A DNA stretch of 64,000 nucleotides from Embiotoca jacksoni (GCA_022577435.1 JAKOON010000006.1:13834501-13898500), one strand, 5' to 3'; shown: positions 39,180-53,689, numbered from the stretch's first letter. Notes: a model not told the origin generated them from the sequence alone. Program-made: numbers and translations.

Positions 39180-42100
39180 TCTAAACAGGAATATGGCAGA
39201 CTTATCTAAATGTAATAACACTGATTTGTACTAAGATACAAAATACTTTGAAGTGTTCTTCTACTTAGTTTTTTTTTTTTGCCATTACATGCCTTATTAA
39301 TCGTTTGTACTATTTTTTGACTCTTTTATGAATACCTTTTGAAATTGATCAAAGGCACCAAAACACACCTACTGTAAAACAAGTCCAGTATTGTTGTGCA
39401 AACATGAAGCTGAAACAGGAGAGACGAATGCCTTCTGGGTCTGGCTTTGATAAAAGAAAGCAAAACTTTAATCTTTTTCAACTATAGTAAGATTATCGAG
39501 TGTAAAATTGTGGAAGTGGGCTCTTAATTGGCATAGCTTTCCATGACTTCACTTCTGTTCTCACACAAATCAGTGATAATTCTTATCTAACTTGGGAGTC
39601 AGACGAGTGTATATTACCATGATGACATGAAGTTTAAAAAAAAAAACATTCTTAAAGTATATTGTGAAGTGGAGTACAAGGACCAAACACAAAGGGTGCA
39701 TTACAGTGCATTAAGGACTGAATCAATACCTTAATATCTGAGTGATGTGAAAAGTGAAGCTACAATGGTATACTTAAATTAGTACTCAATGCATTTGGTA
39801 GTTTAATTAGCCAGCTGTCTGAGGACCACAGCTCACTGTGCTGAAATATGGGCTATAATGACAAACAAACTCAATCATTATCACAGCTTATTATGCCATC
39901 TTTGATAGCATAGCAATGAAGTCTCCATATTTTGGGGGTTGGAGATTTTTCACTGAATGTATTCACCAGTCTTTCGTGTGCTATTTCTACCATTGTGTAT
40001 CTGCAGTAAGCCAGAGTGGGATTTTTTTTTCTGGGACTGTGAAATTGGCTTTTCCAATCAGATAATGACCCAAATTCATGTGTGCAAAAACAGACAATTC
40101 AACATAAATCATACATCATACAAACACTGTGACCTGAAGGAGCGAAAATTAAAAGCAGTTCTCGTTCAGTGCTTGTCTTTTCAGGACACTAAAAGCGCTT
40201 AACATACTGAAAATACAACGCTTGTGATGCAATACCTCCCGCTTTTCAAAAACATTTAAACTGACACACTTCCTGTGCTAAAACTATGGAATCCAAGAGG
40301 ATATTTTTGCACCTAATTCAAAGACTTCATGAGCACTCGAAAGGGCGCTTGAGTTTTCGAGCCTGAGAGGTAAATACTCACTGAAAGCTGACTGCTGAGA
40401 GAGAATGATTCCCTCCAGGGGAAGCTCCTTTTAGGATCCCGTCTCCTGCAGTTACTGTAAGTACAGAGAGATCTATAGAGTCGCGTATGATAAATGCTGC
40501 ACAACAGCAGACAAGTTAATATCGCTCTTACTCACAAAACAGTTTAAGGTTCCTGAGGATCTGTGATTCTCTGTCGCAGAAGGAAAAAATAGCAACAGAG
40601 GCTCATACCTGCTCACACACATTCTTCAACCTGTCAATGCGTGCCCCCAAACAAGAATCCCTTCCTACCACTGTTAGTTTTCACATTTTCCTCCCTCTAT
40701 CCCCGCTCTTGCTTACTTCATCAGGTTTCGGCTATGTCCTTTTTGGGGCACGACCAACTGTCGGGCGTCCCAGGTTTTCTGACAGAAGCATCCAACAATA
40801 ATAATAGGGAAAAGAATAATAGGGATGTGCCTGAGCGTCATTAAAACAGAAAATTTGATTCCAATGTTCATGTCTATCTATCTTTCAGGCAAAAGCTGCA
40901 AGTAGGAGAGACACAAACTCAAGTTGCGGCAGCTGCAACTTGCCCTTCGTACACTGGAAGCATATTACCAAAGCCTTCCCCCACACTCTCAGCTTTGCTT
41001 CATAAACTTTAATAGCTAACCCCAATGCAGACTAGGTGATAAAAATCAAGGCTCCCTTCACTCACAGTCTGTAAACATGACTTGGTAGCAGGTCCAGAGA
41101 CTGTACCACCTCATTCAAATCCCCTCTCTATTGACTTAAGCACCACATTTAAATTACAGCACAGCAAACGTAAAGCTGTTTTGAAAGAGTTGCATTTTAA
41201 TGGGCTCTTTTTGTCTCTGTCAGCACATGAGGCAGATCCATATGATCATACACTTACTGCATTGCAAGTGTTTAAAAGCAGCTACTTACTGCACGCTGCT
41301 ATCAGCTCGAGCTGATGCAGGCTGTGGATAGGAACTTCCTCTTTTCTGTCTCTGCAGTTCAGAGGCCCACAAATGTAGCAAAAGTTGCATACAAAGTAAA
41401 GGGAAAAAACCTCTTTTTATCACCCACAAAACATGTTGCTAAAACCAACTTCCTGTTTGTCACATCATATATTATCTTGTGGCATGAGTACGAAGCTCCA
41501 CAGACAAACAATAGCTGAATATAGCCTGCAATTTTGTGTACAGCAGAGTCACAACATGTGGTTCTGTGTACTAATTTCCTTACATACCTGTGGCTAGATG
41601 GCAGGGAATATCCAGCTTGCAGTTCCCTGCCCTTATGTAACAGCAAGAAACTGCTAGCTCACCCCGAGGCTACAGGCTTGGCTAGGTCTCTCTCTCTTTT
41701 TCTCCTTCACATGCACTCACATGCACAGGCACACAATAATGGTGCCATAATATGCTAGCTCATGCCTGAAGTAGTTGATAGCTCTCTTCTTCAGAGAGCA
41801 GGGCTACAGGGGCTGTGAAAGTAAACAGCTCGGATCAAACCAACTCTTAGCTCCCTTTGAAGAGTGAGAGACAATTACAGAGATCAATGGTGCAGCCCAG
41901 AGGTGGTTAACGGCCTAGACAGGCAGAAAGACAGAGATTGATGCCCCATAAGATCTGGAGAGAGTCTGCTCCTCAACGGCTGCCCCGTTCAGTCAAATCC
42001 AGCGTTCAAGTGCATCCTCACTCAACACACATGTCGGAAAACAATGAACGTAACCGTAGGCTGCGATACATGCGCTGTACCTTGGGAGCGTTCACCCCTC

Positions 42101-42451
42101 AGTGGGCAAGATTCATACACTACTGTGTGGGTTTCACCGCAGTACATTTGAAGTTGTAGCAAATGGGGGTCAAAGCTTTGTGTGGGTGGACAGGTCTTCC
42201 AGCAATACTCTTCAAGTGTTATCCCCTGTCTTAACTACATATAAATACAGCACAGTACAAACTCACAAGGAGATAATGATAGCCTTGTGACCACTGAGCT
42301 TCTGTAAGACTGTGTGCATGCTCTTCTGTGAGTTATAACTTGCATGTTGCATGTTACTTCCACCTACAGTACCTCGGACAGCATTTGAACAGCTATAAAG
42401 ATGGCAAAAACAGACTTAGAAAACTGCACTGCCAAGTGTCAAGTGAAAGTT

Positions 42452-42454
<3 letters not shown>

Positions 42455-42493
<39 letters not shown>

Positions 42494-42512
42494 TGTGCGT
42501 GTGCGCGTGTGT
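42455..42512. repeat. (GT)n microsatellite with GC interruptions
   Basis: A GT array with several GC steps in its right half; a shorter relative of the 39.1 kb array. Confidence 0.95.
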
Positions 42513-43551
42513 CACTCACTCCTGGTGCAAGAGGTGAGCCGTGAACTCTAACTTTAAAAGCTCTGGCAGCACACTTGCTCTCACTGTGTAGGAGTTTCAG
42601 AACAAGCTCTCCTGGACCTTCCTTTTCTAGTGTGATAACATAAAACTAAGTCCATATAGAAGCTGCCATTTCAGGTGGCTCGCTGTACCTCGACGTCGTA
42701 AACAACAAGTTGCAGGAAGGAGTGGGAGAAGTGCGACCGCAGGTAGCTATTTTTGTTTTCCCAGCACGCCACAGCTGTATTAGTGGCCTAAATGACATAT
42801 TTGAGAGCTGATGTGGAACAACACCAACAAAAGAGCCTTTTGAACTGAATATACTGCTTATGTGAAAGTGGAATTTGTCCTTCGTGGCTCGGAGATAGAA
42901 TATGAATAGATTCAGAAAGTGTGTTTTTTTTCCAATCATGAATAGCAAATAAGATTCTTAAAAACGAGGGAAAGATTAGATCAAAACAAATATATTTATA
43001 TTTCCTGGGTAGGGAAAAAAAATAGCCTCTGAGGTTTTTAATGTCTTCCCGCCCTCTTTGGGTGTACAGAGGGGAAACAATGTTGGCTGATTTCTGATAA
43101 TCTTATAATTCCATCTGAGCGAACAGAACAAAACAAAAAAAACAAGGCAGGGACAAAAGAACGCTCTGCCCCACAATCGTTTACTCCTCTGTCCTCCTGG
43201 GTGAGGGAAGGTGGAGAAAAGTAGAATGCCATTATCTCCATCAACAAGCTTAAAACGCAGACTGCTGTAAGAGAGGTGATACACTTTAATGTCTGCACAC
43301 GCCGATGCTTGGACAGGCAGGTGCAGAACTACTGTCCAAAAATTCGGTATTACATCTATCTTAACTGAACAATTGAGCCTGGCTTTAATTGTACGCACCC
43401 AGCATGACTGCACAGTACATTGACACCCACACACGATTACAAATGCTGCTTGCCCAGAGGCTGACTCACGCACTGTGCGAGAGACCCTGGCCGGGCCAGC
43501 AAGCTCATCAGTGGCTCAGTTAGCCATGGAAAATAGCTCCCTTTCTGCAAA

Positions 43552-43556
<5 letters not shown>

Positions 43557-43631
<75 letters not shown>
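43557..43631. repeat. (CA)n microsatellite
   Basis: A pure CA array of 75 bp. Confidence 0.97.
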
Positions 43632-43632
<1 letters not shown>

Positions 43633-44421
43633 CCAACAAGCATCAGCACTTTCCACCAGTGTCTCTCTCAAAGGAAACCATTACACTGCAGAAACCCACG
43701 GGAAGCCAAGCAGAAGGGGATTTTCTCAAGCACTTCTCTTTACCCGTCTCTCTCAGAAAAAAATGAGAGAGAAAAAAAAAAAGCCTAACTTACAATAAGC
43801 TACTTTTCCCTGAGAAAAAAAGATAACAGTCAGCCGAGCGTCTAATTCACCTGTGACCCAGTAATTTATTTGTCTGATAATCTGCTATTGCAGGCGACGC
43901 TAACAATCGCCGATAAAATAGGTAGAAAGACGAGGGAGGGTTACAAGGGGTATGGGCTGGGCTGATTGGTGAAGGCGATATTTGATTAAATTCTCAAATG
44001 AATAATGCATTATGAAGTTGATCCAGACAAATCCCACCTTGAGGAGATTGTTGTGGGATTATATGGGGAAAGGTTTGGGAGAGGTTATGACAAAGAGAAG
44101 GTCTCCTGGAAAAGTGCACTTCAGCATCAAGTGGTTACCTGGTGCTTGATAAGGCAATTTGCCGTACCCGCATTTATATGCATGCCAGCTGCGTGAAGAA
44201 AGAACACATTGTAAGGTGCATGTACAGGAGTTGATCGTGTAAAATATAGCCCTAACAGTATGTCGCACAAGTCTATTACATATTATATCTGATGGCCTCA
44301 TTTATTTCTTTTTACAGTTATTTCATCCTGATATTCACTAATATACAGCTGAGTTTAAATTATGAGAATATCATCTATACAGATTTAGCTTTATATCTCT
44401 TCGCTTCACTTACCGTCAAAT

Positions 44422-44535
44422 ACGTTTATTCACTTTCTTGCTGAGAGTTAGAAGATTAATACTGCTCTTGTGTTTGTATGGGTTAGGGTGAAACAGGAGT
44501 CAGCAGTTAGTGAGCTAAGCATAAAGAAAACCACA
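44422..44535 (+). repeat. partial copy of the AGCTTAGCATAAAG-type repeat
   Basis: The words TTTATTCACTTTCTTGCTGA, GAGTTAGAAGATTAATACTG and GTGAGCTAAGCATAAAG follow the family order also seen at 15145-15492. The copy is truncated on its right side. Confidence 0.6.
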
Positions 44536-47262
44536 CTGTCTTGTTTTTTTGCACTTCATTTTTTTAAAAGTTTTAGTTAGCTTAATTAATTCGGTAAAAA
44601 GGTGCTGGTAGGAGGTTTCCAGTATTAGCGACAAGCTCAGCGAACCGATTGCTGGCAACGACTTAATATTGGTCAGACAAATATGAACGCAATAATGACC
44701 TTCACATCGAACTCTTCGGTAATTAAAAAAAAAATGGTTAAGTATTCCTTTAAAGTTGTTGTTTTATTTTGTTTTCACATTTTATTATGCACTTCATGCA
44801 ATGAACAGATAAAAAAAAAAAATCAAAACAATATTCGGTGTGACCGCTATTTGCCTTCAAAACAGATTCTCCTGAATATTTTTTTTTATGTTTCTAGGCA
44901 GATGCAATTTGCAACAGTTCTTCTGTTAATTCAGTCTCGTCCCTGACTGACTCCATGTTTTGAGATCTGTTGCAGGACTCCAACGTCTTCTTGTCACTGA
45001 ATATTGTTCTTTATGACTCTGGTTGTATGTTTGGGGTACTTCTCAAGCTGCAGAATGAACTTAACACCAAGATGACTCCCTGATGGTATCTGAATACCCA
45101 AAATATGCCTGAAAGTCTTAAATGCAGTGCATTTTCCACAGTGTTACAAAATGAACCACTCAAAGATTGAACCAAATACTGACAGAAACCACTTAGTTTA
45201 TTGGCACCAACCCCCTGCTTGTGCCGCTTGTGTATCAACCATAGACCTTTTGCTGGTGTATTTTACACGTGTTAACTTGTGGCTTTACCCTTTAAAAGAA
45301 AGGGCGTCTCCTTGTGGCAACAGCACCAGACATCTGTTCGCAGTTTTTATAAGTAATTAGCTTCTCTGCTTAAATTTAATTGGTTGCTTTTAATGAGCGT
45401 GCACTATTTCGACAACTATTTTCACGAATGACTGCAGACACCCTGACAACAAAACGTGGAGTACACTTAATTTCTAACAACTGTAAATATTCATTGGCAC
45501 GATGAGTCACTTTATTGAAGAGCATGTCAATATAGTGGAGGGGAACAATGTGGGGAGGACAGATTAATTATCTGGTGGCTTCCTAAATACAGTAAACAGG
45601 AGTATGAAGTATTGTCAGCCATTGGAAATAATTTCATTAATGTGAAGCACTTCAGAGGCTCAGGCTTTGGAAATGTTTTCTTAACACATCGCTCCGGTGT
45701 GACATGTTTTGCTGCTAACAGTCTGTCCATAGGGCTTTTCACATGCCGTGTGAGACATACAGTATGTAGTGTTAATCCAACATGACAGAGCAAGTGCTCA
45801 GTTGTCAATAAAAATGCTTTAGTGTGTTTAAACTTTCTATTCTCCGGGGTCAGGGGCCATTTATTCCCTCTCAACTGTCATCCGTCGAGCTCCAATACTT
45901 TTACAAGTGTGCTAAAGCTAACAGGATTTTCTTTTAATAAGAAAAGGTAGAGAGCGGTGCGTTCAAAGCTGGCATATCACGCCTTATCTGCATAGTACCT
46001 CAGGTTCAGGCTTCGGGCTTTAATTCATTACTATGTCAAATTTATCTGTCTTATGAAAGGCAAATCCCATTCAGGTTTGGAGGCTTGCCATAAAGTATAT
46101 AATCTGAATCCATAATATTAAAAGCTGCCATGGTTTCTTTAATGATGAGGTTGATTTGCAGACTGTGTGTCTACAAACAAGCCTGACTTTACCCCGCTAA
46201 TAAAAGTCATACATTTTCCATGCCTCTATTAATCCATAAACAGTACTTTGCTTTAATGTAATGCAAGCGTTTAAGCAAAAAGGTGTTTTATGCCTGCCAA
46301 AGTGGAAGCTTAACCAATTAGCATTCAGTACCAGGCAAAACTGGTTACTCTCTCCTATCTTGCTTTATGTTTTATCCTCCAACTTTAGCTGGTAATGGAG
46401 CACAAAACTAAGAGGCCATCGGTTGCTGTAATGGGAGCAGTGTTTAAAACGAATTCAAACACTCAGTAATCAAGTGAATTATTAGCAAGGCTGCCAGAAC
46501 ACAGGAGTTTTAACTTAAATTAAATTGAAATTAGGTAGAATTTAGGAAAGAGCATTTCAGTGATGCCTGATTAAAGAGAGGTATTTCCTAGGTTGGGCGA
46601 GGCAACGGAAAGTAATTGTGCGATCTATCAAATGCCGTCTTTGTTGCCTTCATGGGTGGAATGTGAAATTAAATGCACATAAATGAGCACAATTCAGGAC
46701 GTTGGAATGAGCAGAATGTAAGACTACAGTCTGTGTACAGTATGTGATGTCTCAATCAATGGAACTGGTTCTGTGGCATCGTGAGGATGCTATTACATAC
46801 TCAAAAGTGACACAGCTAGGCCTCACGTTCTCACTGTTGGTTTACTAGTCATTTATATGACTGACAGATATCAATACCAAGACAGTCCGACACAAATGTC
46901 TTACCTCTGCTAATGTTTCAGAGCAGGTATCACGGGTTTCTGATGGACTTAAAGATCATACAACAAACAGCATTCTACTAAAAGCCCAGGCAGAATCTAA
47001 TATTACACAGTTTGATTAACATATTCAACCGGAAGCCGTCTTTGACTCACTTTATCTGTAGGATTATAGCAAAGCCCCTTCTTGTCTCAATCTACAGTAT
47101 CATGCCGTGGATTGTTTTCCATATAACTTTTACGCTTTGTCAACAGAGATGGTGTTTGAGCTGCATTTCTCACTTGTATGAAGGTACAGGTATGATCCAC
47201 TGTATCCATAGCAACATTATACTTTCTATAAGTGAAGACTTTTTATTCCGAATAACATTGTC

Positions 47263-47281
47263 TGTCTCTGTCTCTCTCTCA

Positions 47282-47332
<51 letters not shown>
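47263..47332. repeat. compound (TC)n-(CA)n microsatellite
   Basis: A short TC-rich run (47263-47280) leads into a pure CA array (47283-47332). Confidence 0.95.
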
Positions 47333-47336
<4 letters not shown>

Positions 47337-47964
47337 AGAAAAGTGGTTTGAGGTGTAAGAGAGGAGTCCCAAAGCCTGTGTAAGATGACACACACTTAAA
47401 GCTCATATTCATTATAGTAAATCAGGTTGCACCAAACACCCCAATTTATATGCCGCAAGCATATTGAGTGCAACACAACAAGACGTGAGCACCTTCAACA
47501 TAAATCAGACAGATTAAATATCAAAATCTAATTCGGTGTCAGGCCTGTTTTTTCACTTAAGCATAAATTACAAAGGTTGAAAAACAAGCTGTTTTTTAAT
47601 GTTGAATTCATAAAGAAAAAATGAAATAATATATTGTATTTCCATTATTTGTTTTTTTGACTTTCAATTAAATAATACAAATATATATAATGATACTCGG
47701 ATTCTGTCTGCAGTCTACAGTACACTGGTAGCGGTAATGAAATGCTTTAAAAATGCTATACATCTGTAAATGTAACCTCAAGCACATGTTTTCCTTCACG
47801 TCTGTTTTGCTGCATTTTCATCACGTAACTACATTGATTGTGAATGAAGCTGAGCGCGTCCAAAAGGCAGGTGACCTACTCCATATTATGCTATTCTGTG
47901 TGGGCACAGACGAAGCACTGAAGCTGCTGCTGCTCTGCTAATGTGCTGCTCACACTACGCCTTC

Positions 47965-48148
47965 TATGTAGACGGTCTCAAGGAAGGTCACCAGTTTGAT
48001 CCTTGAACCCAATGGTATAAATCTGCAGGATATTTAAAGAGCAACGCTTCACTCATTTTTCACCCCCCATGGTGCTCTTGGGGAAGTTTCTTAACCCCAT
48101 TAGCACCGGTGGAGCCTTTCACTGGTCTACAGATCACACTATCACACA
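47965..48148 (+). repeat. possible second decayed SINE-like fragment
   Basis: CACCAGTTTGATCCTTGAAC and GTGCTCTTGGGGAAGTTTCT resemble the tRNA-like B box and the 'ctcaaggacact'-type block of the SINE family just downstream, but are heavily diverged. It may be an older copy into which the next one inserted nearby. Confidence 0.35.
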
Positions 48149-48149
48149 T

Positions 48150-48364
48150 GACGTATAACGGGTTGTCCTTTAATCACAGGATTGGTGGTTCAATCGCCTT
48201 CAGTGACACAATGAATCCCAGCGCTGCTGGCAGCTGACGAGCTGATAGGCGTTTTTTATAAACACAAGACATCAGTGTGTGAATGAATGGTGTGCATGAG
48301 AAGCCATTGGAAAGGTGATGTGTCCATTAAGGTATTAAAGTGTTATACAAGTGCCATTTACTGT
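48150..48364 (+). mobile_element. tRNA-derived SINE-like repeat
   Basis: It has a B-box-like GGTGGTTCAATCGCC (48185-48198). Its tail TGTGTGAATGAATGG, TTAAAGTGTTATACAAGTGC and CATTTAC matches the family end AAAGCGCTxTxxAAGTxCxxxCCATTTAC. The copy is in the opposite orientation to 15593-15872. Its middle has diverged. Confidence 0.6.
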
Positions 48365-49055
48365 GGTTGTACTGGGCAGCTTCCAGGTGTGGACGTGTGT
48401 CACTGTAGGCAGGACATTATTTACAGAAAGAACTGCTTTCAGTGATGGCAGTCAATAAATAATGGTTCAAGTTAATATACATGTTTTATGACACAATATT
48501 TTAATTAAGTAAGGATTCAAAATAATATTACAAGAAGTTATATTGCATAATGTATGAGGAAATCCTCAGGGATATACGAAGCTGTATTTTGTAGGAAAAA
48601 AAATTACAACACATAATTTAATTTAATAGGGAAGGACAAACTGTTGTGTATTGATTATAGCCGTGACATTTTAATATGCTGCATTGACACAACACTAATT
48701 GGACATTGGCATGCCATGCATCCATTACAGAAAATGGTTTGGGCAAATGGTACAGAAGCAATACTATTAATCTTAAATTTTGTGCACAGCGGGACAAGCG
48801 CACAGGAAAGAGAGAGAGGTTTCCAGTTTAACTAATTTTAGTATTGCAGACTTGAACAGCAGTACTTTTCAGCACTTGTGACATTGGCTGACATTGCCAC
48901 AATGATGGTGAGGGAAGCAAAGTGGCATTCAGACAAGAGACAGTCCTTATCTGTGGACTCTTACTCTGGTAGGTTATCACCGCTGAGCTGTCCACCCAAT
49001 CACTACCAAGGCCTTTCTTGGATATCTCTGAGATTGGTTCTTGTATGGTGTGTCC

Positions 49056-49183
<128 letters not shown>

Positions 49184-50121
49184 GTCCCCTCTAGCTCTCT
49201 CTCACTGTCTGCTCTGTTCCCCTGCCTGCTTCCATTTCTCTGCCCCCTCTCTTTTTCTGGCAGTAAACACTTGCACTTACAGAAAATTCCCACCACATTG
49301 ACACTCATCCAGCTAAAAGCAAGTGGCTATGCCAAAAATATGTCAAGTCACCGTCTTTTACACATCATGATTATTGGCAGGGCAGGATTAACTGAGGCTG
49401 GGATTCTCCATACTTCAGCAATTCATAATTGGAGTGACAATTCAGCATGGGACAGTGGCTGTTCGAACAGCCTCCTGAGATGTGGCTAATATCTGCCAGT
49501 CAAACAGTCCTCAAATCAGGTAGACAACACAATAACAGAATCTGCATGAATCACCACAATGAAACACAATGGGATATGGAGTCACTGAGAGATGGTACGC
49601 AATGTCAAATCAGTTGATATATGAGTTATTTGTTGTACTTTGGCATTTAATTTTATGTTGAAGGATAAAAAAAACAATATATTTCAGAAAATATACCAGA
49701 AAAATATTTTAATGGTTTGTTCTGTTAAATTAGTCATCTATAGATTTTCTCTGAAAACTTGGCAAAGTCAAAACTAACCGGATTTTCAGCTCAGCAATTT
49801 TTCAAGGTCTTAGATCTAAAAACTGTGATGAACTGGGACTTAAAGTCACAATTTAAAACACACAGTGAAAATATGTACGCACAACACGAACACTGAATCA
49901 TGGTTAGACATCATCTTGAATTTTATGTTTATCAGATAAAATCATCATAACTCTTGAACTTAAAAGTTATCAGCAAATTTACTCTCACAAGGCAGAAAGG
50001 GAGTTGCTCAAATAGACTAATGAAAACAGTTCAACTCACAGGTACCAGATATGAACATGTGTTTTTAACAGTGAACATAATATCATAAAATCGTTCTCAA
50101 GCAAAATTATCCCTACACTAG

Positions 50122-50602
50122 TCAGGCCCAAGCAGCAACCAACAGTGACGTCAACCATTGGTTTGTGAACTGCTGTCATGAAGCCTCAACTTTGTTATTT
50201 TGTCCGTCACCAACTCGCTAGCTCGAAACGGTTTGGAGCCAGAAGTGAGCATATTTGGACAAGCTGGGGATCTGATTGGAAAGCCCCAGACACTATGCCC
50301 TGCCCACGATAGCGCAGACCTGATTTCACTAAAGGCCTGTCAATTAAACAGATATGCCTCCAAAAACAAAGCTTTTTGAGGCCTAATATTTAATTAAGGG
50401 TGGGACTAGTTTCAGATGGACCAACAGAAAACTAATAAGAAGGAAAGACTAACAACACCACATGTCATGAGACAAGTAAATGGGAGAATCTGGAGACTTA
50501 TTGCAGGCAAACCCAAGCGGATTCTGTGGTGTTGCACTTCTGCATCAGCCTAATTTTTCAGACCTGGAAGCCACATCCACTTTTATACACACTCTATGGT
50601 CA
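50122..50602 (+). repeat. teleost interspersed repeat (GTGACGTCAACCATTGG type)
   Basis: AGTGACGTCAACCATTGGTT, GGAGCCAGAAGTGAGCATAT, and the end CCACATCCACTTTTATACAC with ACTCTATGGT match a very common fish repeat in the same order. Non-coding. Confidence 0.7.
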
Positions 50603-50969
50603 AAGCATTTTTTTTGTATGGATTGATCTGCCTTATAGAAATGCAGCGTTACTAACGATTCAAAATATTTGGAAATATATGGTATGAAATAGTGTTGGAA
50701 AAATGACGGGTGTTTGAGTGTTAAAACAATGTCATATTCCAGCACGGAGAACCTGAATTGTACAAAACATGAACTGAAAATGGTCTAATTTAATTCCAAC
50801 AATAAAATAAAAATAAAAAAGTTGAAACGTGTTTTACCCACAAAGGGGAATGTAAGAAAGCCATGTTTAAACAATTATGCAAAGTTCAAGCCACTGAAAT
50901 AAATCCAACAATACCTCATAATGCACAAGCTCTGGGACTCCTCTCATACGCCTATAACCAATTTTCTCA

Positions 50970-51070
<101 letters not shown>

Positions 51071-51822
51071 GCACACGGACCAGCCGTTTGAGATGGAGCT
51101 TTGATCGGTTATTTCTGCATTGCCCTCTGAATCAAAGATATCTTGCTGTATGCTTTTAGCGCAGCTGGTGTGTGCGAGTGTTCATCAGGCTGCTTGTGGC
51201 AGCCAGAGGAAGAAAAGGCCATTACAGTATCACAGTAAAAAAAAAAAAAACTCTGCTTGTGTTTTATTTGATTGAATACATTTTATGGCTGCTTTATGGA
51301 AATGACCAGACATGTTCCATTTCCCTGTTTTACTCAAATGAGGTCTTTTGTTTGTCACACCGTGGTGCACATCACAGAAACCAATCAAAATTCCTCGCCA
51401 TGGTCAGTTACAGGAATACAAGCTGAAAACTGCATTAAACATTCATTCCAGATTGCAGAGAGTAAAAGCAGGATAAATGAGGTTGTGATTAGAGAGAAGA
51501 GCTTCTCCAGATGCAGCTGCCCTGTCCCTTTATACCACAAGAACACTCAGTAATAGGTTTGCACTGACAACAAACCACAGGTCTGTCATTAGCAGGCAGA
51601 ATTTGAGCCTCTTCACAGAGGTAAGTGAGCACAAATGTGATGCACCAAACACACAAATAATCTTATTTGCCTCGTTTTAACTGAAGGCTCTCTATCCTAC
51701 GTCTTTCAGAAAAGCCTTGCTAAGATTTTTGGTAAACCTTAAAGATAATGATTGGCTACTGAAATACCCTCTTTCTCTTGCAGGTAATGCAGGTAAAAGC
51801 TGCTTTATACTTGAAACTTTCT

Positions 51823-51845
51823 AAAAAAAAAAAAAAAAAAAAAAA
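51823..51845. repeat. poly(A) run
   Basis: Twenty-three consecutive A. The flank does not identify a retroposon. Shorter homopolymers occur at 7975-7990, 33418-33433 and 53022-53039. Confidence 0.95.
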
Positions 51846-52703
51846 GAGGAATCCAATGTCCTCTTTGCTACTCTGTATTCAAAATGCAATTATAGTTTTG
51901 TGCTTTATCATGACAGCCAGAGATGGTTTTCTCTCTTCAAACTATATTCAAACAAGATGCAGCACATTAGTTCGACGTTGGATGGTTTTAACGTTGCTCT
52001 GCGTAAATATCCAGATGAGCCTGTGATCAAATTGATTTGAATGAAGCGGTATTTGTAAAGTAAAACTGTTCTCAACCACAAAGAATATTTCTTGATTGAG
52101 TGATCCGGATGTGAGCTGAAAGACAATTTACTGTCCCCAGGAGGCATTCAAAGTGGAGTTGCAGGTAAGACAACAGTGACAATGTAAGCCTGTCACCATT
52201 TGACAACCAGGCTTGAGGGTGGGATCACATACACCTGAGAGACATTTAACCCGGTCATACTCTCCCCTCACACCTCCACTCCCTCACTTATCGCTCCCTC
52301 AGCCCTGTGTGCATGCTCAAATATTCATGAACATGCAACCAGTGTCATCTTAGAATATCTGCCCAAGGCAGACAAAAATCATCCTACTATGAAATTCTTC
52401 GGAGCACTACGAATGTTCAAGCAGTCATCTATAAACCTCACTCCACCAGTTTCCTCCCCCTCACTCTTTCAATTTCAACCCCCTCTTATTTACACTCCAA
52501 AACCTTTATGGTAGATATGGTAACAAACAACGTGGCGTATCATAGAAAATGGCCAAAACGTTTGTTTTATTTATTTGTTTATTTTTATCGTGTGTTATTT
52601 TGCTTTCCACTACAGTGAATCAGCTTGTGGCACAACATCTGCTACCAAAGCTGAAAGTGATATGTACAACTTTTAAAAGCTGATTTGTAAAACACAGACA
52701 AAC

Positions 52704-52761
<58 letters not shown>
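52704..52761. repeat. compound (TA)n-(CA)n microsatellite
   Basis: About ten TA units switch directly into about eighteen CA units. Confidence 0.95.
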
Positions 52762-52764
<3 letters not shown>

Positions 52765-53689
52765 CTGTGATTTTCAATTCGCCACTTAAGCAACTGGGAG
52801 CTGACGCATTGTGCCAGCTCATGTTCAGGGTCATGCTTGTGTCACTCGAAGACTCTCTAATGAGACCCAGACAAACATGCTGTGCCTAGCCGAGTGGAGA
52901 CGAAAATCGAACAGCCAAACGCCGCACAATAAAGCTCATACCAGAAGAAAAGAGGGAACGAGGATCTTTAAGTATTGCAGAGGGACGACACAAGGAAAAA
53001 AAAATTAAATGGTCACAAAACATTTTTTTTTTTTTTTTTAAATCTAATGGAGCTCATAATTCACTACTAAATATTTTTTGAAGGATGAGGAGGGAAGGGA
53101 ATGAGGACATGAGAGAAGAGTATGACACAGGCCCTATTCTAGGAGCCAAAACAAACAAGCAAACCAGACGCTCCTATTATTTTCTGTGTAGACCCTCACA
53201 TCAGCGGCAGCTAAACGCAACGCCCATCGACACTTCACGTACCTGTCCTATTTCCAGTGTCGCCACGCCTGAAATAAAATGTCTTCCCCCAGAGAAATGG
53301 CTATGCTATGAGCTGTAGCTCCACGTGACGCGCCGCGGCACCTGTGTGTTTTCAGCTTAAGGCTGTTGGTCTAGCCATCAGTTCACTCTATAACCCAAGT
53401 TTGAGTGAAATGTCACGGTTCTGTCTCTCTTTTTTTCATTAACTATTATTTCAGTCTAATCACTTGCTGGACCACAACAGCAGGGTCACCCCTATAAAGG
53501 TGAATGTCTGTCACTGATTGATTGATAGTTACGCCATCGTTCGGCCCAATGCCACAACTTCAAAATAAAGCCCTTGTTTCAAATGAAAAGCCCTCTAGCA
53601 ATTCAAGCCCACATACTAGGTTTTTATCTTGTATATTTCCTTGCACTCAATATTGTCATTTCAGACACTGTCGCTCCCGCCTGCGTACC

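Noticed and set aside
53237..53270. Short minus-strand segment between TTTATTTCAG and a CAG/GTACGT donor
   Set aside because: Only 26 nt, a stop in the required phase and no similarity to the missing C2 loop.
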